Part shown: positions 14,365 to 23,555 of the stretch, piece after piece
Position numbering within the stretch: position 1 is the first letter of the stretch
Layout: each line of letters starts with the position of its first letter
From: Shewanella vesiculosa
GTDB taxonomy: Bacteria; Pseudomonadota; Gammaproteobacteria; Enterobacterales; Shewanellaceae
Direction of reading: 5' to 3'
Assembly: GCF_021560015.1 (NCBI RefSeq)
Contig: NZ_CP073588.1
Span: forward strand, 3,828,501 to 3,892,500
DNA: 64,000 nt
Position numbers and translations under genes: made by a program
The notes under the pieces: model-generated
Database searches by the model: none
Seen by the model: the letters and a program-made list of their open reading frames with translations, nothing else
What the model was told of the DNA's origin: nothing

Positions 14365-15681
14365 TTAGTTAATAGCCATCGATATAAAGTAACCAACAAA
14401 TGTGGCGGTTACCACGCCAATAAAGCCTGGAATAATAAAGCTGTGGTTGAGTACGTATTTACCAATATGGGTGGTGCCGGTTCTATCAAAACTAATTGCG
14501 GCTAAATCACTTGGGTAGAATGGGAAAAAGAAGTAGGCATAACACGCGGGCAGCACGCCGATTAATACCGGTGCAGGGATGCCAAGTGAAAAACCTAATG
14601 GCAGCATAATGGTTAATACCGCAGCCTGGCTTTTTAAGAAGATCGATGACACAAACATCGCGATAGCAAATGTCCATGGATACACGCTGACAATGTCGCT
14701 TACCGCGCTCACCAAATAGGTTTTATGGTGCTCAATAATGGTGTCACTCATCCATGCGATACCAAAAATGATAATGACCGCTGTCATACCCGCGGTGAAC
14801 ACGTTACTGGTGACAATTTTTTTCGGTGATATATTGGTGGCGAGTAAAATTATCCCACCGACAGACAGCATCATAAACTGAATTGCTACCGACATTTTTA
14901 CGCCCGCTGGCAGTATTTGCTTACTAAACATTGCCACCATGATAACGGCAAAGATACCGAGTAAAAATACTGTTAAGCCTTTCTTTGCCGTTGATTCTGC
15001 TTGTGGCGTTTGCACTTCATCCGCTTTTGGATCGGTTAATGATTCACGAAACTCATCATCTGTTAAACGTGCCTGAAACTCTTCATCTTTATCTAAATCT
15101 TTACCGCGCTTTAAGCTCCAAGTACACGCCACTAGCAAGCCTGTTAGTGTGGCGGGAATGGTCACCATGAGTACATCAAGTAAATTAATATCTAGATTGT
15201 TATCAACGGCGGTGGCAAGTACTACTGCAGCGGCAGCAGCAATAGGGCTGGCGGTTATACCCATTTGTGATGCCACAGTTGCCATGGCTAATGGGCGTTC
15301 AGGGCGGATACCTTTCTTGTATGAAACATCATAAATAACAGGAAGCAGGGGATAAACTGAGTGGCCAGTGCCGACCAGTACGGTTAACGAATAGGTACAC
15401 AGTGGGCCTAGAAAAACGATGTGTTCAGGGTGTTTGCGTAACAGCTTTTCAGCAAATTTGACCAACAGCTTTAAACCGCCAGTGGCCTCTAATGTTGCAG
15501 AGGCTGCGACTACGGCCAGAATTATTAACATGACGCTGACTGGCGGTGAGCCTGGGGCAATGCCAAATACAAAAGCGAGTACCGAAACACCTAACCCGCC
15601 CAATAAACCAAAGGCGATTCCGCCGTGGCGAATACCAACAAATATCACCGCTAATAACAGCAGCATGTGTACATAAAACAT
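14365..15681 (-). CDS. dcuB: Anaerobic C4-dicarboxylate transporter, DcuB type
   Basis: 438 residues, hydrophobic throughout with about 10-12 predicted membrane segments, ATG after GGGGAGAG. It fits DcuB better than DcuA: GTGHSVYPLLPVIYDV in the third segment block and the cytoplasmic loop GKDLDKDEEFQ are DcuB-like, and the C-terminal FPFYPSDLAAISFDRTGTTHIGK motif is shared by the family. These inner-membrane proteins exchange fumarate, malate or aspartate for succinate during fumarate respiration. The gene is monocistronic, with a bidirectional terminator downstream. A CRP-like site 71-88 bp upstream fits the use of CRP for anaerobic control in Shewanella. Confidence 0.88.
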   Translation of the reverse strand: MFYVHMLLLLAVIFVGIRHGGIAFGLLGGLGVSVLAFVFGIAPGSPPVSVMLIILAVVAASATLEATGGLKLLVKFAEKLLRKHPEHIVFLGPLCTYSLTVLVGTGHSVYPLLPVIYDVSYKKGIRPERPLAMATVASQMGITASPIAAAAAVVLATAVDNNLDINLLDVLMVTIPATLTGLLVACTWSLKRGKDLDKDEEFQARLTDDEFRESLTDPKADEVQTPQAESTAKKGLTVFLLGIFAVIMVAMFSKQILPAGVKMSVAIQFMMLSVGGIILLATNISPKKIVTSNVFTAGMTAVIIIFGIAWMSDTIIEHHKTYLVSAVSDIVSVYPWTFAIAMFVSSIFLKSQAAVLTIMLPLGFSLGIPAPVLIGVLPACYAYFFFPFYPSDLAAISFDRTGTTHIGKYVLNHSFIIPGFIGVVTATFVGYFISMAIN

Positions 15682-16041
15682 CGTGTTCTCTCCCCATGTA
15701 GGTCGTTATTATTTTTAGCCTTTTGAAGTTATCTCACTCTCTCTTTGAGGTTCGTGATTTAACTCAAGCTATTGAATGGGATGTGAAGATAAATGTTTAA
15801 AACGTGAACAACATTCTATACAAGCGCATATATTGAGTTGTGGCACTTCTGTTGGGGAGGGGAAATGGAATTGGCCGTGCAGGTTATTCTGCTACATGCC
15901 CTGTTTACTTGTGTTGAGTCACATGTTGAGGCATTACTGCTAGTGCGACATCAGCAGCCAGCCTCTGATGTTAAAAGATCATTATCTGATAAGGCTTTGG
16001 AAGGTGTAGTAAAAGGCGGTAAGTCAAATATGTCGAGAAGC
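15682..16041. other. Intergenic region upstream of dcuB-like gene
   Basis: About 360 bp. It contains the dcuB leader and a CRP-like site (15752-15769). The remainder up to the hairpin at 16042 shows no convincing gene; the open frame at 15838-16089 runs through that hairpin and is not supported. Confidence 0.5.
15752..15769. promoter_or_regulatory. Candidate CRP-type site upstream of dcuB
   Basis: GTGA (15754-15757), six bases, then TCAA (15764-15767) fits the GTGA-N6-TCAC half-site layout with one mismatch. It lies 71-88 bp before the start of the dcuB-like gene. Confidence 0.4.
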
Positions 16042-16072
16042 CCCCCCGTGATCACAGTGAAGTCACGGGGGG
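16042..16072 (-). terminator. GC-rich hairpin after the beta-lactamase-family gene
   Basis: CCCCCCGTGA (16042-16051) pairs perfectly with TCACGGGGGG (16063-16072), with an 11-base loop, 7 bp past the stop of the leftward gene. The stem is strong, but no clear T-run follows on the minus strand, so termination is likely rather than certain. Confidence 0.6.
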
Positions 16073-16078
16073 AAGTTA

Positions 16079-17869
16079 CTATTGTTTAATTGCCTGATGT
16101 TCGACCATTTGGTTGTAGCTAAAGCCAGTGATTTGATTTTTATTATTACGGGTAAATTTAAGAATTAAATCTTGATGCTGCTTTATAACATATCCGTCAA
16201 TGAGTAACTTATCACCCTCTATGCTGAGCAGTTTAGATGTAAAACCATTCTCTTCTTTGGGGATTGGTGAGGAGTTTTGAATGCCTTTAATTTTTCCATC
16301 TTTATCGAAAAAGACCGACATATCTACAATGCCTTTTTCAAAAATTAGTCGCTGCTGGATCTCATCATTATCAATACTTTTTGAAAAGCTATAGTGATTT
16401 TCTAAAGCGCCAAGTTCTGCTTCTAATTGCTGCCAAAACCCTTGAAAAACATCGAGCGGTGCAGAGGCCATTTGTTCATCAAAAATTTCAGCTAATTTAG
16501 TTAACTCATTGGTATTAAGCAGGTTAAATAATTTTGTGGCTGTGTCAGTGAGTTGATCTGGTGGTAGGTGAGTCACTTGCGCTAAGTTATATAATGTCCA
16601 ATTTTTTAAGCCAATGGTGTTAATTTTCAAAGTATTATCTTTGAGTGTTATCGCTATTTGATGGTCATCATCAAACGCATAACGGCCTACATATTGCTGT
16701 AAATCTAGGGTGTTATTGCTTACTAAAGACACTATATCGGGCGTTTTATGGGCTAACAAAATCCCTGAAACTTGTTGAATAATTTTTTTTCTCATATCAA
16801 TTGAGAGGTCAATATTACTAACATTATGTACATGATTCATATATATAATAATGGTTATATTTTGCTCTGGAAGGTAAATAAAATCTGCTACTGTGCCTGC
16901 AGTTGCACCATCATGGCGATAGGCTTTTTGACCCCATAATGTTGTCATTTCCATGCCATAACCATAAAACTCATTATTTCTTCTCAAATCCACAGGGTTA
17001 GAGAGTAAATAATCAAACTTCTTGTCTTTGAATATTTTATGGGCATTCATTGCATCTACCCATTTGAACAAATCTCCTGTGGTTGAATAAAGGCTTGCTG
17101 CACCGACTAACCAACTGTTGTCTATTTTAGTGGTGTGTACTTTGTCGGAACCTATGCCGCTATAGCTCTCGACTAACAGCGGGCTATTGTCAGGTCTGGA
17201 TGCACTAGTATTTTTCATGCCAGCAGGTTCGAAAAGGTAGGTTTTTAGGTAATCAGCGTAAGTTTTTCCTGATGCTCGCTCAATAATGTCAGCTAATAAA
17301 ATATAGCCAGTATTGGTGTATTCATAACGGCTGCCTGGTTCAAATGAGTTAGGCAGATCTTTAAAGCTATCAATTAATGATTTCTTTGTTACAGGTAAGG
17401 TTTTCTCGTGCATGAGTGGATCATTATCACCGTCAATACCTTTACCCGTATCCATAGGATCTGGAATACCGGCAGTATGAGTTAACAGTTGGTAAATAGT
17501 CGCTTTTTGACCCACTTCATTTTGATAATAGGGTAGGTATGTCGCTATGGGGTCTGCTAATGATAATTTACCTTGTTGGGCTAATAATAATATGGCGCTA
17601 GCGGTAAATTGCTTTGAAATTGAACCTATTGCAAATACTTTATCACTATCATTGTTAACTTCAGTTTTTACATTCGCGGATCCATAACCCCGGCTATAAA
17701 TAATTTTATCGTCTTTTTTAATCGTTATTGCACCATTAAAACGACCAAGTTGCTCATATGAAGCCATTAATTTTGAAATTTCGGTTACGTCATATTCATT
17801 TTCGTTAGCTTGGACATGGCTTATTAAACCCAAGGTTAGAATTATAATGGCTATATTTTTAATATTCAT
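16079..17869 (-). CDS. Serine beta-lactamase-family hydrolase (class C-like), exported
   Basis: I chose the ATG at 17869 (AGGTG upstream), which places a signal peptide first (IAIIILTLGLISHVQA), giving 596 residues. The catalytic motifs of the serine beta-lactamase/DD-peptidase fold are present: S83-I-S-K86, Y184-T-N186 and H319-D-G321. After about residue 380 comes a C-terminal domain found in many esterase-like members. Members act on peptides, esters or D-amino acid substrates; most are not antibiotic resistance enzymes, and the substrate here is unknown. A large inverted repeat upstream (17891-17954) and a distant padR gene suggest control by PadR before an insertion sequence separated them. 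Confidence 0.85.
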   Translation of the reverse strand: MNIKNIAIIILTLGLISHVQANENEYDVTEISKLMASYEQLGRFNGAITIKKDDKIIYSRGYGSANVKTEVNNDSDKVFAIGSISKQFTASAILLLAQQGKLSLADPIATYLPYYQNEVGQKATIYQLLTHTAGIPDPMDTGKGIDGDNDPLMHEKTLPVTKKSLIDSFKDLPNSFEPGSRYEYTNTGYILLADIIERASGKTYADYLKTYLFEPAGMKNTSASRPDNSPLLVESYSGIGSDKVHTTKIDNSWLVGAASLYSTTGDLFKWVDAMNAHKIFKDKKFDYLLSNPVDLRRNNEFYGYGMEMTTLWGQKAYRHDGATAGTVADFIYLPEQNITIIIYMNHVHNVSNIDLSIDMRKKIIQQVSGILLAHKTPDIVSLVSNNTLDLQQYVGRYAFDDDHQIAITLKDNTLKINTIGLKNWTLYNLAQVTHLPPDQLTDTATKLFNLLNTNELTKLAEIFDEQMASAPLDVFQGFWQQLEAELGALENHYSFSKSIDNDEIQQRLIFEKGIVDMSVFFDKDGKIKGIQNSSPIPKEENGFTSKLLSIEGDKLLIDGYVIKQHQDLILKFTRNNKNQITGFSYNQMVEHQAIKQ

Positions 17870-17890
17870 TTGATCACCTAAAACCCATAC

Positions 17891-17954
17891 TATGTACATT
17901 GCATTGCTAGGTAGTCTAGTTCAATAAATTATACATAGCAATACAATGTACGTA
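17891..17954. promoter_or_regulatory. Large inverted repeat, candidate PadR operator
   Basis: TATGTACATTGCATTGCTA (17891-17909) is repeated in inverted form as TAGCAATACAATGTACGTA (17936-17954), 17 of 19 bases matching, with a 26-base spacer. It lies 22-85 bp before the start of the beta-lactamase-family gene. A related half-site (GCAAT-N2-TATGTA) occurs in front of padR at 20422-20434. ATGTA-type symmetric sites are typical of PadR regulators. Confidence 0.6.
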
Positions 17955-18048
17955 GTTAAATTTATTTGGCATAGTAATCATGGAGTTTAGATGATATGTT
18001 CATCAAGTGACCTAGGTTATCTGTAAGCGGTCAATGAACTGGTGAAGC

Positions 18049-19575
18049 TTATTCTGCTTCACCTAAATCAACATTCCACGGCAGCAAATCAGTCATATCA
18101 TCTAATGGTGCACGCTTGGGTAATTCCGTAAATAGATGACGGAAATAGTAGTAGGGATTCAAATCATTGGCACGGCAGGTCATCACCAGGCTATATAAGT
18201 TCGCACTGGCTTTAGCGCCACCCACCGACGTCGAGAACATCCAATTTTTTCGTCCTGTGGTAAATGGCCTTATATCTCGCTCTGTAACATTATTATCAAT
18301 ACTGATATCCCCATCTTCAAGATAGGTCAGTAATTTGGGCCACTGATTTATGGTGTAAGTGATGGCTTTGCCCAATGCCCCTTTAGGTAAAACATGTTGG
18401 CTGTTCAGCCAAGCATAAAATTCATTGAGGATAGGTTCGGCCTGTTGCGTTCTCAACTGTTGACGCGCTTGGGAAGTTAAGTGTTTTGCCTGTTTTTCTA
18501 TCCCGTAAAGTTTGGCTATGTAACTGAGCGCTTTTTCGGGTTTACCTGCTTTTTGAAGGCGATGCTTTTTGAGCATCGGTAAATTTCCTTCTCGCATGTG
18601 CCATACAAGCGGCTTGAGTGACCTGTTCAAGCGTATTGTAAGCACTGTAGCCATCGGTCAGGAGGTAGCCTGAGTATCCCGTTAGGAAATCCTTTACACA
18701 GGCAGCGGCACGACTCGGTTGATAGTCGTAAATAACCGCTGGGTTTTCTGCAAATTCACCACTGCGGTAAACCCACATGTACGACTTAGTTTCGGCTTTT
18801 CTGTCTTCTTCTCGAAGGACTTGTACCGTTGTTTCATCGGCACAAATCAGCTTTTCGCTCAGGAGCTTATCCTTCATTGCATCGATAATGACTTGGACTT
18901 TATCACCTAGCTGTACACACCAATTTGCTAGCGTGCCTCTGCTTATATCAATTCCTGAGCGATTTAACATATCAACCTGGCGATACAGTGGTAATGCATC
19001 CACGTATTTAGCCGTGACAATAGCGGCAAACGTTTCAGCACTGCCCATGCTTTTAGGCAACATACTCGCAGGCTTAGGGGCCGTAATGACTTTATTGCTG
19101 ACGTGTGTTTTTTCACATTGACGACACGTGTATTTGGTACGCTCATGACGGATAACGCTGACTTTCTGTGGAATGATTTTGAGCTCTTCGCTGACTTCTT
19201 TTCCGCATTCATGAAGGGGTGTTTGGCAACATTCACAACAAGGGGCACTGAGTTCGTGCAGATAAACTTCACGCTCAAGCGCTTCAGGTAACGGTTTTCT
19301 GCCTGTTTTAGCCTTGCTCTTATTTACGTTGGGCAACGCATGTTGCTGCTCAGCTTCGTTAAACGTGCCTTTGGCTACCTTTTCACTTTGTGATGAAAAA
19401 CGTTTTGATTTACTTAAGTTGAGTTGTTCAATAAGCAGCTCAGCTCAATTTGAGTTTGAAGCTCACTCACTTGCTCCTGCTTAGCTTGAAGCAATACTTT
19501 TTGAGCATCATTCTCTTGCTGTAGTTGCAGCAACATAGCTTTGAGTTGTGCTATATCATCAGGTAGGTCAGTCAA
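18049..19575 (-). pseudogene. tnpC: IS66 transposase tnpC, broken by two frameshifts
   Basis: The intended protein of about 507 residues would start at the TTG at 19575 (TDLPDDIAQLKAM). The first break is a 5-bp tandem duplication (CAGCT CAGCT at 19436-19445) that shifts the frame after QTQIEL. The second is one extra A in the run opposite 18550-18554, after KFTDAQKASPSK, which ends the middle part at a TAA. The middle part carries the zinc-binding CxxC pairs (CCECCQTPLHECGKE, YTCRQCEK) and the first catalytic aspartate (ICADETTVQV). The last part has the conserved SIDNNVTERDIRP motif with the catalytic glutamate. Without repair the element cannot move by itself. A programmed shift is unlikely because two independent changes are needed. 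Confidence 0.9.
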
Positions 19576-19664
19576 GGTGGCTCAGGGCTTAAAAGGTTAT
19601 CAATATCCTTAGTCTGACAGCGAAAATGATCGTTCAAGTAAAAATTTGCGATCAACATTCGCCG

Positions 19665-20009
19665 TCACACTTCAAGTCCAAATATGGGTCGATGCGCCTT
19701 AGGATTATCTAAGGTTAATCCCGATAATAGCCACTGTAATTGCTGCTTGCTGATATGAACTGCGCCATCACATTTAGGCACCGGCCACTTAAAGTGGCCT
19801 TTTTCGAGGCGGCGATAATAAAGCCAAAATCCATTGGTATCCCAAAATAATATTTTGAGCTTATCGCGGTGTCGATTACAAAAGATAAACCAGGCCTGGC
19901 TAAAGGGGTCCATTTCAAGTGTGTCTGCGACGATTAATGATAATCCATCAATCGACTTTCTCATGTCGGTGACACCGGACACTAAATACACGTTACCAGT
20001 GGGAGTCAT
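19665..20009 (-). CDS. tnpB: IS66 accessory protein TnpB
   Basis: 114 residues from the ATG that overlaps the tnpA stop (ATGA). It has the typical IS66 Orf2 pattern: VYLVSGVTDMRKSIDGLS near the start, FIFCNRHRDKLKILFWD in the middle and FWLYYRRLEKGHFKWP after it. TnpB is required for transposition of IS66 elements but its biochemical role is not settled. The reading frame is intact. Confidence 0.93.
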   Translation of the reverse strand: MTPTGNVYLVSGVTDMRKSIDGLSLIVADTLEMDPFSQAWFIFCNRHRDKLKILFWDTNGFWLYYRRLEKGHFKWPVPKCDGAVHISKQQLQWLLSGLTLDNPKAHRPIFGLEV

Positions 20010-20296
20010 TGTAGTGCTGCAACCCAATGTTTGATTTGTGTTTGACTGAGCATCGAAGGGAGTTCAGCGCGAATACCGTTAGGTAATAATAGCACCACGA
20101 CATCAGTGCTTTCCTGGTCAAAGACAATGGGCTGAACATGTTGCTTGGCCTCTTTACTGTTGAGTTTTTTGACCCAATAGTAAAGTGTTTGATAGTGGAT
20201 TGACCGCTCAGTACAAAATTGTTTAATCGGTAAATGGCTTTGTTTGAACTCAGTCAGTATTTGAGTCCAGTGGTCATGTTTTTGCGATTGATTCAT
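20006..20296 (-). CDS. tnpA: IS66 accessory protein TnpA
   Basis: 96 residues from the ATG at 20296, which has a strong GGAGG site; an in-frame ATG 24 bases earlier is not needed. An HTH-like N-terminal part (LPIKQFCTERSIHYQTLYYWVKKL) matches the small Orf1 of IS66, a putative DNA-binding helper of the transposase. The frame is intact and overlaps tnpB by 4 bp. Confidence 0.92.
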   Translation of the reverse strand: MNQSQKHDHWTQILTEFKQSHLPIKQFCTERSIHYQTLYYWVKKLNSKEAKQHVQPIVFDQESTDVVVLLLPNGIRAELPSMLSQTQIKHWVAALQ

Positions 20297-20421
20297 AGCA
20301 CCTCCTTTGTAAAGAAGCACTATGCCAAAAGCTGATTTTTATTGGTATGTGGGGTTAATTGACCGCTTACGGTTATCTTCGATTAATAACAACATTTTTA
20401 AAGTAATACCGAACAGAAATT

Positions 20422-20434
20422 GCAATGGTATGTA
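20422..20434. promoter_or_regulatory. Candidate PadR half-site upstream of padR
   Basis: GCAATGGTATGTA resembles the arm GCAATACAATGTA of the inverted repeat at 17936-17954. It lies about 50 bp before the padR start and may be the autoregulatory site. Confidence 0.4.
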
Positions 20435-20483
20435 TATCGTTTTACTATGTAGGCATGATTAAATTATTAAAGATAACTGTGCC

Positions 20484-20828
20484 ATGCTTTCTGATCAGAT
20501 CATTGACCGATGGTTGCCTCAATTTCGTAAAGGTTTACTAGAATTTATTATCTTATTAAAGTTAAAACAAAACATGAGTTATGGTTACGAAATAGCGTCG
20601 GAGATTAAAAATCTTACTTCAATAGAAGTCGCCGAAGGAACGCTTTATCCGTTACTTAACCGTTTAAAGCGTGATGGATTAGTTCAAACAGAATGGAAAA
20701 CAGCCGAGGTTGGTACGCCACGTAAGTATTACCAAATTACCGACGCTGGTATTGAGACTTTAGATAAAATGAAAGTAATTTGGACTAATACGCATAGCTC
20801 AGTGCTAAAAATGGTGATGCAATCATGA
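20484..20828 (+). CDS. PadR family transcriptional regulator
   Basis: 114 residues with a single winged-helix domain. FIILLKLKQNMSYGYEIASEI, then VAEGTLYPLLNRLKRDGLVQTEW and TPRKYYQITDAGIETL are the characteristic PadR segments. The protein overlaps the next gene by 4 bp (ATGA). PadR regulators commonly repress an operon that includes a small membrane protein and sense hydrophobic or envelope-active compounds. Operator-like motifs lie upstream of this gene and upstream of the beta-lactamase-family gene on the other side of the IS66 element, so that gene is a likely former or current target. Confidence 0.9.
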   Translation: MLSDQIIDRWLPQFRKGLLEFIILLKLKQNMSYGYEIASEIKNLTSIEVAEGTLYPLLNRLKRDGLVQTEWKTAEVGTPRKYYQITDAGIETLDKMKVIWTNTHSSVLKMVMQS

Positions 20829-21439
20829 CACATCAATTTCCTATTAAAAGTGAAACATCTAAAAAATTATGGAGTAACTTTGAGCGCGAACTTAATCACA
20901 AGTTAGCACCTTTATCGGTAAGTGAAAAAGATGATATTAAGATGGAAATTTTAAGCCATCTATATGAGTCAGCTTTAAATGATGGCGCTGAAAGTGAAGA
21001 AAAAAGAATTATTAATGCTATTGACCGTTTAGGTGAGCCTGATTTATACCTGACACCATTAATTTCAGATATTTTGCATGCGCAAAGTGTCGCTAAAGGG
21101 CACCCCAAAGCGATATTAAAAAGCTTATTACAAATTACTCAAAAAAGCTTATTACACTTGTCTTTAACTACTATTTTTGGCTTTGGATATTTTATTTCAT
21201 TTATCTTTTTTATTATGGGAATAATGCATATATTCAACCCTGAAGTTGGCATTTGGCTGGATAATAATGGTGGGTTGCTATCACTCTCTTTTTCTCATCA
21301 AGATAATGCAACTCAATGGCTGCCTGCGCAGTTTTCATTTATCGCCATTTTAGCTAGTGTTTTTGCCTATTGGGGTTTAAGTAAACTATTGTATCTGTTG
21401 TTTTTTAAACCTAAGGTTAATAAACAGAGCTCCTATTAG
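20825..21439 (+). CDS. PadR-partner membrane protein with HAAS-like N-terminal domain
   Basis: 204 residues. The first 90 or so are helical and charged, with LSVSEKDDIKMEILSHLYES and IINAIDRLGEPD, matching the HAAS/DUF1700-type signalling domain that often follows padR. Two membrane segments follow (about 115-137 and 170-196). These domains are thought to bind the PadR partner and hold it at the membrane or to relay an envelope signal. It is cotranscribed with padR (4-bp overlap). No terminator is obvious after it. Confidence 0.75.
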   Translation: MTHQFPIKSETSKKLWSNFERELNHKLAPLSVSEKDDIKMEILSHLYESALNDGAESEEKRIINAIDRLGEPDLYLTPLISDILHAQSVAKGHPKAILKSLLQITQKSLLHLSLTTIFGFGYFISFIFFIMGIMHIFNPEVGIWLDNNGGLLSLSFSHQDNATQWLPAQFSFIAILASVFAYWGLSKLLYLLFFKPKVNKQSSY

Positions 21440-21722
21440 TGCGCCTGCGCGTTTTTCAACGCTATTATCTAAAAACAAAACCTTTAAGTGATTAATTTTA
21501 ATCGGCTGTAGCTTAAGCATTGGTCATCAACACGTAGAAAAATGAGGTGAAGGTAAAGTGTCATCTAAAGTGCGTTGCGATCAAACTTTTTGGTTGTAGC
21601 GCCAACGGAAGGACAAGTAGGGGAAAATGCTTCCCAGATTTATTTGTAGTGCAGATCCTAGTTTAATTTAGTCACCAATTTTGACGTAACAATAGTAAAC
21701 CATCAAACTCCTGCAAAAACAT
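21440..21722. other. Intergenic region after the padR operon
   Basis: About 280 bp without a convincing gene or motif, followed by two hairpins that serve yicC on the opposite strand. Confidence 0.5.
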
Positions 21723-21783
21723 AAAACCCAGCAAATGCTGGGTTTTATTGGGTCATTTTTAGCCTGTTAAAACAGGCTAAAAA
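21723..21783. terminator. Two consecutive terminator hairpins after yicC
   Basis: AAAACCCAGC (21723-21732) pairs with GCTGGGTTTT (21737-21746). TTTTTAGCCTGTT (21756-21768) pairs with AACAGGCTAAAAA (21771-21783). Both are perfect and carry A/T runs on both sides, so they can end leftward yicC transcripts and rightward read-through. Confidence 0.85.
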
Positions 21784-21784
21784 T

Positions 21785-22648
21785 TTATTCTACGTTCTGG
21801 ATCTGCTCGCGCATTTGCTCAATCAATACTTTTAATTCTACAGCGGCAGAAGTGATTTCTGCACTGATTGATTTAGACGCCAGGGTGTTTGATTCGCGGT
21901 TAAACTCTTGCATCATAAAATCTAGACGGCGACCTTCGCTGCCACCTTTTTTAAGAATGCGGCGAGCTTCTGCTACGTGAGCTTCAAGGCGGTCCATTTC
22001 TTCGGCGACATCTTGCTTTTGCGCCAATAACACCATTTCTTGTTCGATACGGGCAGGATCTAATTCGCCTGCGATATCGGCTAAGCGGTTAGTCAGTTTG
22101 TCGCGTTGATACTGCATGACGGTTGGCATGTGGTCACGCACAACCTTTACTTGCTCCATTACACCGTCTAAACGGGTAAGTAGCATGTCTTTAATGGCTT
22201 CACCTTCACGGCCGCGCGCTTCGATAAACTGATCGATAGCACTGTCAAACGCGATCATTAAATCGGCACCGATGCTATCCATATCTTGTTCTGCAGCGGA
22301 CAACACGCCAGGCCAACGCAGCACATCAGTTAAGCTGAGTTCGCCTTGTCCTGCTTCTTGTTTTAACCAGTTTGCAGCACTTAACAACTGCTTTGCTAGC
22401 GCTTGGTTTAGCTGTAATTCATTACTGCTGTTGTCGGCAAGTTCATAACGTAAATTAACTTCGATTTTGCCACGATTCAGGCGTTTACGTAAGCGGTCAC
22501 GTAAGACAGGTTCAAAGCTGCGAAACTGCTCAGGTAGGCGCAGGTAGGTTTCTAGGTAGCGCTGGTTGACTGAGCGGATTTCCCATGAGGCGGTGCCCCA
22601 TTGTGCTTTGTGCTCGATACGAGCGTAGGCTGTCATGCTTTGGATCAT
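21785..22648 (-). CDS. yicC: YicC family endoribonuclease
   Basis: 287 residues from the ATG at 22648 (MIQSMTAYARIE), the usual YicC opening; a longer frame to 22705 would add an atypical leader. The family pattern is complete: SWEIRSVNQRYLETYLRLPEQFRS near the start and GGSEGRRLDFMMQEFNRESNTLASKS near the end. YicC is an endoribonuclease reported to act on RNA including the small RNA RyhB in E. coli, and its gene usually lies divergent from rph, as here. It is monocistronic with two terminator hairpins directly after the stop. Confidence 0.92.
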   Translation of the reverse strand: MIQSMTAYARIEHKAQWGTASWEIRSVNQRYLETYLRLPEQFRSFEPVLRDRLRKRLNRGKIEVNLRYELADNSSNELQLNQALAKQLLSAANWLKQEAGQGELSLTDVLRWPGVLSAAEQDMDSIGADLMIAFDSAIDQFIEARGREGEAIKDMLLTRLDGVMEQVKVVRDHMPTVMQYQRDKLTNRLADIAGELDPARIEQEMVLLAQKQDVAEEMDRLEAHVAEARRILKKGGSEGRRLDFMMQEFNRESNTLASKSISAEITSAAVELKVLIEQMREQIQNVE

Positions 22649-22824
22649 GGAGTGTCCTGTTATGTTATTACGCGAATGTGGAGTGATTATAGCCGTTTTA
22701 GCCAACCGGATTAAAGGATTAGTCGATAGATTTGTGGCTTATCGCTGCTTACCATGGCATCTAACGGCGTGAAGCTCTATAATATGGGCTCAAATCTGAT
22801 ATGAATTCGACTACAGGACTTTTC

Positions 22825-23538
22825 ATGCGCCCAAGTAACCGTACACCAGCTCAAACTCGCCCTATCACTATTACGCGTTCTTTTACTGCACATGCTGAAG
22901 GCTCTGTTTTAGTTGAGTTTGGCGACACAAAAGTATTATGTACTGCCAGTTTCACTGAAGGCGTTCCGCGTTTTCTTAAAGGCCAAGGCCAAGGTTGGGT
23001 AACTGCTGAATATGGTATGTTACCGCGTTCAACTCATAGCCGTATGGACCGTGAAGCGGCTCGTGGTAAGCAGTCTGGCCGTACCCAAGAAATTCAACGT
23101 TTAATTGGCCGTGCATTACGTGCCGCTGTAGACATGAAGTTGTTAGGTGAAAACACCATCGTTATCGATTGTGACGTTATTCAAGCTGATGGTGGTACGC
23201 GTACTGCGGCTATTACTGGTGCTTGTGTAGCATTAGTTGACGCACTTAATTGGGCTCGTGGTAAAGGCATTATTAAAGCTAACCCACTTAAGTTTTTAAT
23301 TGCTGCTGTTAGTGTGGGCATTTATAAAGGCGAAGCGATCAGTGATTTAGAATACATTGAAGACAGCGCTGCAGAAACTGACATGAACGTTGTGATGACT
23401 GAAACGGGTAAAATTATTGAAATTCAAGGTACTGCAGAAGGCGAACCATTTAGCCATGAAGAGTTACTTGAGTTGTTAGTGTTAGCTAAAAACAGTATTC
23501 GCGAAATTGTCGATGTGCAAAAAGCTGCGTTAAGTTAA
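22825..23538 (+). CDS. rph: Ribonuclease PH
   Basis: 237 residues from the ATG at 22825 ([13 protein letters not shown]), the standard family start; an in-frame ATG at 22801 is less likely. The 3'-5' phosphorolytic exonuclease trims the 3' ends of tRNA precursors using phosphate. RPIT-x-x-R-x-[17 protein letters not shown] and the [18 protein letters not shown] substrate-binding helix are all present, as is the D-x-D-V-x-Q-A-DGGTR active-site strand. The protein is full length, in contrast to the truncated rph of some E. coli K-12 strains. pyrE follows after a terminator-like hairpin. Confidence 0.96.
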   Translation: MRPSNRTPAQTRPITITRSFTAHAEGSVLVEFGDTKVLCTASFTEGVPRFLKGQGQGWVTAEYGMLPRSTHSRMDREAARGKQSGRTQEIQRLIGRALRAAVDMKLLGENTIVIDCDVIQADGGTRTAAITGACVALVDALNWARGKGIIKANPLKFLIAAVSVGIYKGEAISDLEYIEDSAAETDMNVVMTETGKIIEIQGTAEGEPFSHEELLELLVLAKNSIREIVDVQKAALS

Positions 23539-23555
23539 TATGCTGTTGAAAAATG

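Larger units (their letters stand above)
18023..20370 (-). mobile_element. IS66-family insertion sequence, 2348 bp, with 8-bp target duplication
   Basis: The terminal inverted repeats are GTAAGCGGTCAATGAAC (18023-18039) and the complement of GTAAGCGGTCAATTAAC (20354-20370), matching 16 of 17. The 8 bases GGTTATCT occur directly outside both ends (18015-18022 and 20371-20378), the size of target duplication typical for IS66. It encodes tnpA, tnpB and a broken tnpC, all leftward. The intact target duplication and near-identical ends point to a fairly recent insertion, yet tnpC is already damaged. The element lies between a beta-lactamase-family gene and padR. Confidence 0.95.

Noticed and set aside
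15838..16089. 83-codon open frame between dcuB-like and beta-lactamase-family genes
   Set aside because: It runs through a GC-rich hairpin and into the end of the next gene; no ribosome site or family.
18550..18554. Programmed frameshift in tnpC
   Set aside because: IS66 tnpC is not known to need one, the shift would be +1 in an A-run, and a second independent 5-bp duplication also breaks the frame.
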